The translations under genes were made by a program, and so were the position numbers. From Salvia splendens (lineage: Eukaryota; Streptophyta; Magnoliopsida; Lamiales; Lamiaceae), in contig NC_056045.1 of assembly GCF_004379255.2 (NCBI RefSeq), forward strand, positions 12,055,593 to 12,119,592: 64,000 nt of DNA, written 5' to 3'. Below the pieces are notes generated by a model. That model made no database searches. It had not been told where the DNA came from and saw only the letters and a program-made list of their open reading frames with translations. Within the stretch, counting starts at the first letter, position 1. Each line of letters starts with the position of its first letter. Of the stretch, positions 12,351 to 25,000 are shown piece by piece.

Positions 12351-13602
12351 CTCGCTTTTGAGCTTCATCCTCTGGGCCCGGGAAATTTCCTGCGAACTGG
12401 GCACCTCTCCAGTGACCAAGTAGTTTGTCAAATCTGCGAACCATGGCTCATCGTTTAGACGACATTTTCCTCTCTCAGAATCTCCTGGATCTGTTAACGC
12501 CATGATCTTTTCCCAATTGACGGGTGTAGGAAGTTCTCATAAATAGTACAGATGTTCCTCGGGGAATGCATCTGGAATTGCTTCCTCGGTCTCCCCTTGA
12601 AAAATACGACTCAAGTGGTCAGCCACTTTGTTCTCAGTTCCTTTCTTATCCTTGACCTCCCAATCAAATTCTTGTAAAAGTAACACCCAATGGATTAATC
12701 TTGGTTTGGACTCCTTCTTCGCCAGCAGGTACTTAATGGCCGCGTGGTCTGTGAAAACGATCACCTTCTGTGGTGTCATAATTCTTCTGAGCTTGATTCA
12801 GTGTCTTGGATGCATAAAAAATCACGTAGCTTTTCCCATCAACTTATTGACCTAGCACCGCTCCCACGGCGTAGTCGCTTGTGTCGCACATGATCTCAAA
12901 GGGTAGATTCCAGTCGGGCGCTCTAATAATGGGAGCAGAAACTAACCTATCCTTGAACAACTGAAAAGCTTTTTTGCACTCCTCATCGAAAACAAACTCC
13001 ACATCGTTATGCAATAAGTGAGTGAGTGGTTGAGCAATTCTCGCAAAATCCTTTATAAACCTCCTATAAAATCCTGCATGCCCTAGGAATCCTCTCACCT
13101 CTTTCTGATTCGTCGGGTAAGGCAGTTTTGAGATAACATCGATTTTTGCTTGATCTACCTGTATGCCTCTTTCCGATACCACATGCCCTAGGACAATTCC
13201 TTCGGGGACCATAAAGTGGCATTTCTCGAAATTCAAAACCAAGTGCTTCTCCTGACACCTCCTCAGCACTACATCCAAACTTGCCTAACACGAGTCAAAT
13301 GAATTCCCCTGCACAGGGAAGTCATCCATAAAAATCTCGATGCAATCCTCCAGGAGATCCGAGAAGATACTCATCATACACCGCTGAAAGGTGCCTGGCG
13401 CATTGCACAGACCAAACGACATCCGTCTATAAGCATACGTTCCAAAGGGACACGTGAAAGTTGTCTTCTCCTGGTCCTTGGGATCCACATAGATTTGAAA
13501 ATACCCACTATATCCATCCAGGAAGCAGAAATATTGCTTGCCTGTCAACCTCTCCAACATCTGGTCAATGAAAGGTAACGAGAAGTGATCCTTCTTAGTA
13601 GC
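12351..13602 (-). pseudogene. Athila reverse transcriptase (3' part) and RNase H
   Basis: Continues the RT begun at 16890-18330 after the solo LTR. The fragment next to the insertion encodes the palm, with FLDGYSGYFQI and the catalytic FMDDF (about 13285-13560). After a stop near 13285 come the RT thumb and connection (13278-12844; GFYRRFIKDFARI). RNase H follows, with its first motif in CDTSDYAVGAVLGQ, then [17 protein letters not shown] sequence and a C-terminal DHLSRIF (12537-12779). The catalytic pair of the RT is preserved, so RT death is due to the interruption and stops, not to its active site. The coding sequence upstream of this fragment ends at 13603, where the duplicated target CTCGT of the inserted LTR begins. 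Confidence 0.9.
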
Positions 13603-13607
13603 CTCGT
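13603..13607. repeat. Target-site duplication (CTCGT), left copy, of solo LTR 1
   Basis: CTCGT precedes TGTCACG at 13608 and recurs at 16890-16894 after the terminal ACA. Removing the insert and one copy rejoins the RT reading frame exactly at the Asn-Glu of its DYRKLNE motif. Confidence 0.93.
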
Positions 13608-16600
13608 TGTCACGACCACATCTCCCTAGTAAAAGAAAGTGTAGCTATATCGCGACTAAAACTTACTGAAGCTGTCTCGACTCATCATAAGATGCTTAGA
13701 TCAAAGGAAAACATTGTCTAAAATGTATTGAGGGTACAAATCATACTGAATCAGAGTAGTTATGGAACAATTGTCTTTGCTGAAAGCAAGTTCTAAAATT
13801 TGCGCAACGGAAGAGTACCAAGACAGATGTAATATGTATGAAGACATACTACACCAGCTATCCTTCTGCTTATTTAGTCTTCTGTCCCAACACCTCCTCG
13901 GCTTCGACAACCATCAACCTGCACATTAAGAAAAACAAAATGCAGGGCTGAGTACTTGATGCACTCAGTGGGCTCATGCCGAAAACTGTTTTCTTTTAGT
14001 TGTCAGCCAAGCTGAGTGAACGCGGGGTTTTACTGAAAATCTATCCCGGTCACTAAAATCTGTTATTTCTTTCTGAAATAGACTGCAATCATTTAAACTT
14101 TTAATGAAATGCCATATCAGCTGCGTGAATCGGGAATGTGGCCACATTCCACGACCACTGGGCCGGCCAACCTGGCGTTAGCTCACGACCCACGAACCGT
14201 CCAACCTGGCGCTAGCTCACGGTCCCTATGTGTACACTAGTCCGAGTAGGATTTACTGACCTACTGGGATCCGAATTCGATTTACCAGATAGGCAACCAC
14301 AAAATAAAACATGGCATGACAACTCATTCAAATAATCATGTTTTCATATAAATACGCTTTAAAAGAAAGAGGAGAAAGAAGCCCACCTCGTTCGCTTAAA
14401 CTCTTTCAAACGGGCGCTTCCTGACTTGAGATTACTCGTCGTGCGACGACGTTCCTTTACAAAATTTAATATACTTAAATTAGGCTTTAAGAAACTATTT
14501 ATCTTGCATGTATGCATGCCTAAGCGTGTGCTTATTATTTTACTTCTTGCTAAATCTTTCATTAAATCAGCGATTTAATTTATTCTGAGTCTGGCCGATC
14601 TGTTCGGGTATAATAAATTCCTGACTTATTTTCTTTAAGTATCTTGAAATACTTACTTGGACTAATAAAAGTCCGCTTTAATTATTTATTGGATTAAGGT
14701 ATCATAACGGCTAATATTTTCATGGCTCAAGAGATTAAATTCCATGGCCCAAAATTCAGGATCTTGTGGCCCGATATAAAACTAACCTGGCCGAACTAAT
14801 TATCTTGCTCACACAAGTCCATCCCATAAATAAATTAGGAGCCCAACTAACAACTCATACTCCTTTCCATCGGTCCCTTCACAAAAAAAAGGTGGCCCAA
14901 CTTTATTTAATTCCTAGGCCCAAATGAATAAAGAATTTGGCCGAATTACTACCCCATCTCCATCGGCTAACACCCTCTCATTTCACATTTCATTCCTTCC
15001 CCATCTTCACAAATTTCCCAAACGAAACCCTAGCCTCCATCGGCACCGCCCTTGAAATTTCGTCATCTCTCTCCACGCCGACCGTCTGTTATTCCGGCGG
15101 GGAGGCTCAAGGCGTCGCCATTTCTGCTTCACCACATCTCTGACCTCACGGCTCTCCCTCGTAGTCAGCGACGAGCTGCCTCCTTCTCGGCGTTTCCTCT
15201 GTGCCATCGGAGCTCGCCCTTCTTCCTCGTCTCTGTCGCTTGGAAACCCCTTTCTCAACTCAATTTCAGAAGCTAATTTAGGAATGGAGAAGACCCTACC
15301 CTCCTCCTTTCCTCTCGTCACATCCAACTATCACCATCGTTCACCTCCGTCTTCGGTGATACCCATCGCGTTCTATCGCGTGGGGAGTTGAGTTGGCAAT
15401 CGTGTGGATTTCCACAACCTTGGTGACGCCAGGGCGCCGCTGTCGTTTCGCCACCGGAGTAGCTGCTGCCCCGCAGGCAGCTCACAGCTTCTGCCGACCT
15501 CATACGCTCATCCGTCGGCAAGTTCGGAGCCTTCCTTTGTCTCCGCCGGCAATGCTCGCTGTCGCCACCGCCCATGAGCCATGCCGCTTCCTCGGCAAAA
15601 GCTAAGTCTCCAGTTCTTTTACATTTAGCTAATAACGTGTTTTTTTTCTTAAATTCATGGCATCATGAGACTCAGGCTTGAGGGCAAGCTGAGCAAATTA
15701 GTTTCTAAGCTTGAACACAGTGGTACCAATCTTATCTTGTGTTATATTGTATTCTGATGTATATGGTGAAATTTTAGCATGCTGTGCTCTAGAGTTTCTG
15801 CTGTGAAACCATTTTTGATCACGAAAACTGATCATGCCGTGACTTCTAGTGTAAGATGTGTTTATATGATGGCATGGTTCGTGTCTGAGTTTGAGAGGAA
15901 GGTGGATGTTTACCTTCTTTGCTCTGCTCCAGCTTCTGCTCCTAGCCTCGGTTCTCCTCAGCCTTTATCTTGCTGATTTGTGTTGATATGTGATGATAAA
16001 GAGAGGAAATGGAACCTAGGGGTGGCATTTATAGGAGCTTGTAACCGAAAGCTGCAACAACTTGTTGTTTGACTGGCAAAAGGCCTTAAAGCTGCCCTAT
16101 GTTGGTTGATTCCTCCCTGCAGCTTGCAGGCCGTGTACTTGTGAAATTATGGTGGCTGCCACATAGCCTCAGTTTCTGGCTGTCCTTTATGCTGAAATTT
16201 AACCGAAAATGGCTCTATGTGGGGGTTTTAGCACTTGGTTCATTTGTTGCTTTTGTTGGTTTAGGGCAGGTGTACCACAATTGACTGATTTTCCTTGCCA
16301 ATGGCAGGTATGAATGGAGGGGTACAAGCTGCAAGTTCTCAGCTTTGCAGTGTGCGACTGGTGGAGTGAGATCTGCCGGCTATGCTTGCCTTTTCCAGCC
16401 AATCCTTCTCCCATTTTCTGAAAGGTGAGGTTCCTCTTCCCTTTTCCAACACAGGGTGTTAGTTTGTCTTTTACACCATGCATCTATAACCCCACCTAAT
16501 GTGTTTTTCGGTCTGTTCTCTTTTTTCTTTTTTTTTGGTTAGGTATTGGCAGCGCTCAAGGCTAGCTACCGAGGTTGCTTCCCTCGTGGTCTCGCCCTAT

Positions 16601-16889
16601 CGGACTTTCTGGAATCTGGGTCGAGACATCCCGGTGACGAAGGCCAACGTAGTTTGTTAGGGATTTCTAAATGTAATAGTGTAGCTCGACTCTTATTTTC
16701 ATTTTTCATGTAGACCAGTCTCTGAAATCTTTAATATTTATTCATTTCAAGCATTTGCCCTTTATTAGCTTGAAGTTCTTTATTGTGTTTATATTTTTAT
16801 TCAAGGAGTAAAAATACTCTTTCATTCTTTGTCTAAAAATCAAATGTTTATTTTCCAATTTCTCGAGAATCTAAGTCTTGGCTATTACA
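13608..16889. mobile_element. Solo LTR 1 (gypsy-type, about 3.3 kb) nested in the Athila RT
   Basis: 3282 bp starting TGTCACGACC and ending GGCTATTACA on the plus strand, with TG...CA ends and a 5-bp TSD, the marks of an LTR. No primer site, polyprotein or second LTR is present, so it is a solo LTR left by recombination. It shares several blocks in the same order with the LTR at 60013-62748: a hairpin near 13948, a CGGGGTTTTA stretch, a GGCCGGCCAA..CTCACG block, and GCCCACCTCGTTCGCTTAA. The read direction is not certain; in the minus direction it begins TGTAATAGCC, resembling the TGTAACACCC starts of some chromovirus (Tekay/Del) LTRs. The T/C-rich zone 14940-15610 gives overlapping frames on both strands, none convincing. 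Confidence 0.87.
13948..13968. promoter_or_regulatory. Conserved hairpin in solo LTR 1
   Basis: An inverted repeat with arms CTGAGT and ACTCAG around a short loop. The same hairpin with longer 8-bp arms sits at 60340-60360 in the second solo LTR. Conservation between two otherwise diverged LTRs suggests a role such as RNA processing or termination; this is inference. Confidence 0.55.
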
Positions 16890-18330
16890 CTCGTTCAGCT
16901 TCCGGTAGTCAATACACATCCTCCACCCAGTAACAAGTCGAGTGGGGACCAACTTATTTTTATCATTCTTAACCACCTGTATTCCTGACTTCTTTGGTAC
17001 CATATGTACTGGACTAACCCATTCACTGTCTGGTATGGAATATATGATTCCTAGGGATAGCAGCTTCAATACTTCCTTCAGCACTTCTTCCCTCATGTTC
17101 GGATTCAACTTGCGTTGCGGGTCCCTGCTGGCCTTTGCTCCTTCTTCTAGACGAATGTGATGCATGCACATATCTGGGCTGATTCCAACCAAGTCAGAGA
17201 GTGTCCACCCAATAGCCTTCTTGTGTCTCCGGATCACATTCAGCAATTTCTCTTCTTGTCCCTCGGTCAAGCCGCTGTTAATAATTACCGGGAAATTTTC
17301 ATTCTCCTCTAGATACGCATACTTGAGCCCAGGTGGAAGCGTTTTCAATTCTTTCTCGGGGACATCTTTTTCCTGGGGCAAGGGATTTTTCTCTGTCGAC
17401 TCTATTGCGATTCCCTTCTTAGACTCAGTAGAACTGTCCATGCTCGCCACATAAGGTGCCTTCCTTGATCTAGCTAGCTTCGGGTTCGCACAGAATTCCA
17501 GAATCGCTTCAGCTAGCTCATCATCTGATAACTCACTCGTGTTCATTGCTTGACACCAACTAGCTACTTCTCTATCAATGGCATGACTCATCTCGAAATT
17601 CTCGATCTGTTCCCACATTAATTCTATCTCAAGGTATTCCTGGACCAAGGGGTTAATAACATCTATAGCATGCAAATTTTCGACGTCAAGAGGTTTTTTC
17701 ATTGCCTCATCTATGCTGAATGTATATTTCTCCCCATTATAATCAAGGCAGATGGTACCATCAAAAACATCAATGATAGTCTTGGCGGTACGTAGGAAGG
17801 GTCTCCCTAAAAGTACTCCGCCAGATTCTGCAGATTCATTATCGCTCATTCTAATCACATGGAAATCAGCTGGGTACAAGAAGTCATGTACCTTTACTAT
17901 CACATTCTCAAGATCTCCTTCAGGACAAATGCATAACTTGTCTGCCAATTGGATCACAACTTTCGTGTCCACTATGCCTACCCCTACTAACTTCTTGTAT
18001 ATAGACAGTCGTAACACATTTATGGATGCACCTAAATAGCACATAGCATGCTCAATTTTTACATCACCAATAGAGATGGGTAAGGTAAACATACCTGGAT
18101 CATTGCATTTCGAAGGCATCCTCCGCTTTTGAATCACTGCAGAGACGTTCTCGCCTATCAAAATTTTTCCACTGGGTCTAGCCTTCCCAGCTATAAATTC
18201 CTTGATGAACTTGCTAAACACCGGCAATTTCAAGGCCTGTAATAATGGTAGATTAATCTCCAATTTCCTGAAAATATCCATGAAGTCCACCGGTTCTTCC
18301 TTCTTCTTCTTGGCTTCCCCCCGATTGGGA
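16890..18330 (-). pseudogene. Athila protease and N-terminal part of reverse transcriptase
   Basis: Open from about 18330 down to the solo LTR. The first part carries an Athila-type signature (DFMDIFRKLEINLPLLQAL), then a retropepsin-like domain whose active-site motif, normally CDLGAS in this lineage, reads CYLGAS: the catalytic Asp codon at 18036-18038 is Tyr. Further on come the Athila linker LPPGLKYAYLEENENFPVII and the first RT motifs (WVSPVHMVPKKSG and GWRMCIDYRKLNE), where the insertion cuts. The frame has no in-frame stop over about 1.4 kb, so decay here is by substitution and insertion. The reading frame changes near 18310 in a G-run relative to the upstream linker. Confidence 0.92.
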
Positions 18331-20385
18331 AAGGCTTCAGTCGCTTCCCTGCTCCTGTAGAGCTTTCAGCTAAGAATTCTCCAGTTTCCTCCCTTACTGC
18401 CTCGTTCTCCAACTCCGGCTCTGGATCGAGGAAAAAAGGCTCAGCTGACCTTGGCAAGGGTTTCTCCAAATCCCCTGTCTTAAGATCATCCTTGACCCAG
18501 GAAGTTCCTCCCTCCAAATTCCTAGGCCTAGGAATTGTATCCTCGTCCTTGCCTTCCTTAGGGCTTGTCGCTTCTTTCGTTCTTACCACTGGCCCATCAT
18601 ATCCTTTCCCGGATCTCAAGGTAATCTGACTTATATTCGCTCTATCTGGTGTACGGAGGCGGGAATCTTCCCTTCATTTCCCCTCATATCACTAAAAGAA
18701 GTGGCTATCTGGGATAACTGCTTGGCCAGCATATCCATTGCTGCCATTTGCTCCTGTTGAGCTTCTTGAAGCTTGTGCACTACGTCATTGTTCGATTGCA
18801 GGTTGTTTTGCATATGCTGCTGAGAACTGACGAAATCGTGCACCATATCATCGATACTCTTTGGTGATTTCGATGGCTAACTGGGCCCTGGACCTATGCT
18901 CAGAGTCGGTCCACTCACTTGACCCTGACGAGCATTTCCTTGACCTCCTGAAGAATTGTTGTATTGATTTCCTTGACCCTGGTAATTGTTCTAAAAATTC
19001 CTTTAGTGCGGTGGTACATAAGAGTTCCCTTGACTGTTCTGATTTCTGTTTCCCCAGCTCGAGTGGTCTCCTTGGTTCCGATTGATCCAGCTGCCCTGCC
19101 CCTCTTGATTCCTTCCTGACCAGTTACCTTGTCTTTCGGGCTGAGGTGCAAATTGCTGACTTTGTTGTGGTGCCGGCTGATTCTGCTCATTGTCAGTCCA
19201 TCTGAAATTTGGATGGTTCCTCCAGGGCGCATCTCTCTGTCTCCCTGGATTCCAGCTCCCATCGGGATTCCAACTTCCCATTGAATTGACCTGGGCCTGA
19301 TAATCTCCTTCCTGGGTCCCGTAATATTGCTGAATTTGATTATCTCTTGGACCAGGAGATTTCTCCTTCCCTTGTGAAGCCAGTGGAATCGTCTTTTCAA
19401 TCGCGTTCAAAAGAGCTTTCTCGAGCCTATCAATTCTTGCTTCTACTTTGTCATCTTCTTGCTCTCTTACAGCATGCACCGATCCTCTCCTCAATGCATT
19501 CCTAGGGTTATCGTATGCTTTTTTAGCGTCGATCAACTTCCCCAGGATTTCTCTTGCCTCACTTCCTCTTTTTCTTGTGAAATTCCCTCCACTCGAGGAA
19601 TTCATTAGGTCCTTTGACTCAGGAGTTGCCCCTTCGTAAAACAGAGAGTAGGTCTCTGCCTCTATCATTCGGTGGTTCGGGCATGCATCCAACAACCCCT
19701 TGAATCTCGACCAATACTGACTCAGCGATTCATCGTAATCCTGCTTACACTCTAGTATTTCTTTTTTCAGTGCATTCGTCTTGTTGGATGGAAAGAAATA
19801 ATCTAAGAATTCCAACTTGAAGTCCCTCCATGTGCGGATAGAATCTAGGGGCAACCTCAATAACCACGTATTAGCTTCCCCCTTCAAGGTAAATGGAATT
19901 GCACGTAGGCGATAATCCTCCTCTGTTGCATCATTCGGCCTCTTCTGAATACCACACAACTTACTGAATTCATTTAGGAACTCATACGGACACTCATTCC
20001 TACGCCCAGAGAACGTTGGCAAGATGCCAAGTACGTTTGTCTTGATCTCAATAGTCCTCTGGCGTGGATTCATCACTATTGCTTGAGCTGGTTCTCCATC
20101 TAAATGGGCAGTGAGCGAACCGATCTCTGTATCTGGATCTACTACTTACGCCAAGACTACTTCCTCTGCTTCCCCTATTTCTGATTCGGGTGGTGACTCT
20201 GGATCTTCGCGTCCTGACGACGTCCAATATTCGTCGCTAGTAAATTCACTCGGAAACGGATCTCCCGTGGTGAACCCTGATCTGGTGGTCACAGTAGAGA
20301 CTGTATCCTTTACCCGCTAGTTAAACTGGCCGTGCTTCCACCCAGATGAGTTGCTCCAGTAGGTAGATCTTGAGCCTCTGCTCAT
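18331..20385 (-). pseudogene. Athila gag, with several stops
   Basis: A single reading frame can be followed from an ATG at 20385 to about 18631. It is broken by stops near 20318, 20146, 19000, 18990 and 18880, then shifts frame into a linker with the gag-end signature ITLRSGK (about 18610). The core capsid-like region (19450-20040) has the Athila gag pattern: FSGRRNECPYEFLNEFSKL, LRAIPFTLKGEANTWLL, FLDYFFPSNKT and RFKGLLDACPNHR. After it come a Gln/Asn/Gly-rich segment (19020-19330) and a coiled-coil segment (18640-18846). No zinc knuckle is seen, as is usual for Athila. Gag would form the particle; this copy cannot be translated in full. Confidence 0.9.
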
Positions 20386-20468
20386 AAACTACAAATAAAA
20401 GAGAGAGAAAATAAATCAAAACTATTTACACCACAGGCTCTGAACACTAACACAAAGCACGCCATCCA

Positions 20469-20486
20469 TCCCCGGCAACGGTCCCA
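20469..20486 (-). promoter_or_regulatory. Primer-binding site matching tRNA-Asp
   Basis: The plus strand reads TCCCCGGCAACGGTCCCA, 16 of 18 positions equal to the 3' end of plant tRNA-Asp including CCA. It lies two bases inside the 5' LTR. tRNA-Asp priming is characteristic of Athila-type elements. Confidence 0.85.
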
Positions 20487-20488
20487 TT

Positions 20489-22086
20489 TGAAGGGTGCTT
20501 TCTGTGTAAGTAGTGATAGTAAGTAAGTCAAGTGTGCACAGAGAAAACTAAAGCAAGTGCTCGGTCAAGACACCACGCTCCTTAAATCCACCGGATCACC
20601 AGGTCCAGGAACTCAAGTAACAACAGTGTTTTTGTCGTTGGACACACTCGACTCCCCTTCAAAAATAAATCCCTCACCCCGAATACTATAAATTAGTATA
20701 GAGAAGCGGGGTCAATCCCACGAAGATGGATTCGTGAAGTAGTGCTTAGAAACTCTGGAAACAAGCGGCTGCTGCCACGCAAAAGGGTTGAGAATTTTAA
20801 CTACCTCTAGACCTAGGCACGAAATGTAAATGCTAGGACCTAGGACACAGAAAGGAAAATAGAATCAGACCTAAATACTGAGAGACACATTTTACTTCTT
20901 AGATTGAGTAAACGCCTAACTAATTAAGACTAGACAGAGAGAATAAAACGGCGGGGACCATGAATCCAAATATAGTAAGTACGGCCAAAGCTGCAAATAA
21001 CAAACTTATGCTCCAACTAACAGCGACATGAAATTTCCTAACCGATTCAAGCACGCAAATGGAGAAAGAAGAGCATATATCTGGATTCGAACATAATACA
21101 AAGATTTGGATGCTGGAAACTTACCATTAACCGGAAATACATCAAATCTGCGTAAACTAGGCGAAATGAAATGAAAACACGTAAACTAGGCATGCAATTT
21201 AATCAATCTTGCTTAGATTCACGGCGAAAGCTTAATCCACTCCGGATCCAAGCGATCCGAACCCAACAACAGACAAAATCGACTCTACAACTCCGGTTTT
21301 CACAGATCTATCCCTATCAACTCCGAATTCCAACAATCACAAACATCTCCACAACACCAGCGAACTCAACTCTCCGATTCATCAACAAACAGACTCCGAT
21401 CACCCAGATCCAACCACAACCTGCATAAATTTAGAAAACAATTGCGAAACCCATTCAAAACAAGTAAACTAACTCAAATTCCAGAAGATCATAGCAGCAA
21501 AACTAGAAATCAACATCATCGACATAACTGAAAATAAAACATGCATAAAAGACGGAATTAATGGTAAAAACAACCAGAGGTCCGAGCTTCGAACAGCGAA
21601 GCTCGGCGAAATCAGCAAAGTACGAAAACGGAAATTAAATTGTTTCTTCGCCCCACAGAAGGACGTTGTTACAACCCAATCGAAAACGTGAGAAAGCTAG
21701 ATGTGAACCCAAGGTACGTCACCCTGAATCTCCCCACGAAAAGAACCCAAGTGTGTGAAAAGTGAACTAAGATACAGGCAGTTAGCGAGGCCTCCAACCG
21801 AGAAGGTCCCTCCAGCGTGCATGCTTCTCCCTTTTATAGATGCGGACGTAACCTTCTAGAGTCTTGGTAGAAATCTCTATTCTACCCTTCAACTCCGAGG
21901 TTTCCTCCGTCAAGCAATTTTTCGCACATTGTTCACTTATCTGCCAGTTTCCTCGGTCGTGTGGTTACCGCCTTCCCTTCCTGGACCTGCCGGATTCCTT
22001 CCTACACACCTGGCTTAAAACAAGTGTTAGACCCTGTAAATTCACGAAATTTTCCCCTAGACTTATGCATGAAATTAGCCTTATCA
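20489..22086 (-). repeat. 5' LTR of the Athila-like element
   Basis: 1598 bp, TGAAGGGTGC...CCTTATCA on the plus strand, the intact-ended partner of 4801-6398. As the upstream LTR of a minus-strand element it would carry the promoter; I cannot place a TATA box securely. Confidence 0.95.
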
Positions 22087-22091
22087 GAAGT
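22087..22091. repeat. Right target-site duplication (GAAGT) of the Athila element
   Basis: Matches 4796-4800. The satellite continues AATAGCATGG right after it, in phase with the text before 4801. Confidence 0.95.
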
Positions 22092-25000
22092 AATAGCATG
22101 GACGACTGAACTTAAATTATTGTTGAATGATGATTCTTGTTGTTGTGGTGGTGGTGGATATGCAGATTTTTACGATGTCGCATGGCTTATTGAGGGCAAC
22201 TCATTTGATGGTTCAAGAATTTTCCGATTTCATGCCGGTAGTATAAAAAAAGCAATAATGAAGTAACAGTTTGGCTGAATGAAGTAATCCACAAGTTGAA
22301 TGAAGTATCTTGAACTCAATTGTGTTGTATGCATAAGTTTACGTAAAGCTTTAGTTAATAAGAACCAAATATCTAGTTGAATGAAGTAATAATATGTTTG
22401 AATGAACTTAATTCCGGTTAATATGAAATGATAATCTGAAGTGTATTGTATGCATAAGTACTTGATTAATTGTACTTATAATGATCTAAATTAACTTTAT
22501 AAATGAAGTAATAGCATGGACTAATGAACCTAAATTATGTTTAAATGATGATTCTTGTTGTTGTGGTGGTAGTGGATATGCAGATTTTTACGATGACGCA
22601 TGGCTTATTGAGGGCAACTCATTTGATGGTTCATGAATTTTCCGATTATTTTTTTGGATACCTGATATGTGTTTAACATTGATAAGGTATTTTAACCAAT
22701 GTGATGAACAATCTCTTGTTGAACCTTGTTGATGAATATTTTTTCGATTTCATGCCGGTAGTATAAACAAATCAATAATGAAGTAACAGTTTGGCTGAAT
22801 GAAGTAAACCGTAGATTGAATGAAGTATCTTGAACTCAATTGTGTTGTATGCATAAGTTTACGTAAAGCTTTAGTTAATAAGAACCAAATATCTAGTTGA
22901 ATGAAGTAATAACATGTTTGAATGAACTTAATTCCGGTTAATATGAAATGATAATCTGAAGTGTATTGTATGCATAAGTACTTGATTAATTATACTTATA
23001 ATGAACTAAATTACCTTTATAAATGAAGTAATAGCATGGACGAATGACCTTAAATTCTGGTTAAATGATGATTCTTGTTGTTGTGGTGGTGGTGGATATG
23101 CAGATTTTTACGATGTCACATAGCATATTGAGGGCAACTCATTTGATGGTTCATAAATTTTTCCGAATTGTTTTTTTGGATGCCTGATATGTGTTTAACA
23201 TTTATAAGGCATTTTAACTAATGTGATGAAAAATCTCTTGTTGAACCTTGTTGATGAATATTTTTTCGATTTCATGCCGGTAGTATAAAAAAATCAATAA
23301 TGAAGTAACAGTTTGGCTGAATGAAGTAATCCACAAGTTGAATGAAGTATCTTGAACTCAATTGTGTTGTATGCATAAGTTAACGTAAAGCTTTAGTTAA
23401 TAAGAACCAAATATCTAGTTGAATGAAGTAATAACATGTTTTAATGAACTTAATTCCGGTTAATATGAAATGATAATCTGAAGTGTATTGTATGCATAAG
23501 TACTTGATTAATTATACTTATAATGAACTAAATTACCTTTATAAATGAAGTAATTGCATGGACGAATGACCTTAAATTCTGGTTAAATGATGATTCTTGT
23601 TGTTGTGGTGGTGGTGGATATGCAAATTTTTACGATGTCACATAGCATATTGAGGGCAACTCATTTGATGGTTCATAAATTTTTCCGAATTGTTTTTTTG
23701 GATGCCTGATATGTGTTTAACATTTATAAGGCATTTTAACCAATGTGATGAAAAATCTCTTGTTGAACCTTGTTGATGAATATTTTTTCGATTTCATGCC
23801 GGTAGTATAAAAAAATCAATAATGAAGTAACAGTTTGGCTGAATGAAGTAAACCGTAGATTGAATGAAGTATCTTGAACTCAATTGTGTTGTATGCATAA
23901 GTTTACGTAAAGCTTTAGTTAATAAGAACAAAATATCTAGTTGAATGAAGTAATAACATGTTTGAATGAACTTAATTCCGGTTAATATGAAATGATAATC
24001 TGAAGTGTATTGTATGCATAAGTACTTGATTAATTATACTTATAATGAACTAAATTACCTTTATAAATGAAGTAATTGCATGGACGAATGACCTTAAATT
24101 CTGGTTAAATGATGATTCTTGTTGTTGTGGTGGTGGTGGATATGCAAATTTTTACGATGTCACATAGCATATTGAGGGCAACTCATTTGATGGTTCATAA
24201 ATTTTTCCGAATTGTTTTTTTGGATGCCTGATATGTGTTTAACATTTATAAGGCATTTTAACCAATGTGATGAAAAATCTCTTGTTGAACCTTGTTGATG
24301 AATATTTTTTCGATTTCATGCCGGTAGTATAAAAAAATCAATAATGAAGTAACAGTTTGGCTGAATGAAGTAATCCACAAGTTGAATGAAGTATCTTGAA
24401 CTCAATTGTGTTGTATGCATAAGTTTATGTAAAGCTTTAGTTAATAAGAACCAAATATCTAGTTGAATGAAGTAATAACATGTTTGAATGAACTTAATTC
24501 CGGTTAATATGAAATGATAATCTGAAGTGTATTGTATGCATAAGTACTTGATTAATTGTACTTATAATGAACTAAATTACCTTTATAAATGAAGTAATAG
24601 CATGGACGACTGAACTTAAATTCTTGTTGAATGATGATTCTTGTTGTTGTGGTGGTGGTGGATATGCAGATTTTTACGATGACGCATGGCTTATTGAGGG
24701 CAACTCATTTGATGGTTCATGAATTTTCCGATTATTTTTTTGGATACCTGATATGTGTTTAATATTGATAAGGTATTTTAACCAATGTGATGAACAATCT
24801 CTTGTTGAACCTTGTTGATGAATATTTTTTCGATTTCATGCCGGTAGTATAAACAAATCAATAATGAAGTAACAGTTCGGCTGAATTAAGTAATCCGCAG
24901 GTTGAATGAAGTATCTTGAACTCAATTGTGTTGTATGCATAAGTTTTCGTAAAGCTTTAGTTAATAAGAACCAAATATCTAGTTGAATGATGTAATAACA

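Larger units (their letters stand above)
4801..22086 (-). mobile_element. Athila-like Ty3/gypsy LTR retrotransposon, complete outline, defective
   Basis: A 17.3-kb element transcribed on the minus strand: 5' LTR 20489-22086, primer site, gag, protease, reverse transcriptase, RNase H, integrase, a third ORF, long 3' non-coding region, 3' LTR 4801-6398. Evidence for Athila rather than another gypsy lineage: a primer site fitting tRNA-Asp, the gag/pol protein signatures, and an Athila ORF1-type protein placed after integrase. A 5-bp TSD (GAAGT) and TG...CA ends fix the borders. Without the 3.3-kb solo LTR nested in the RT the element is about 14 kb, long but usual for this lineage. It is dead: many stops and frameshifts, the protease aspartate and integrase glutamate are replaced, and the RT is split. 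It could at most be mobilised in trans. Confidence 0.93.

Noticed and set aside
14937..15605. Frames in the T/C-rich zone of solo LTR 1
   Set aside because: Several overlap on both strands, none is conserved in solo LTR 2 at protein level, and the zone lies inside an LTR.
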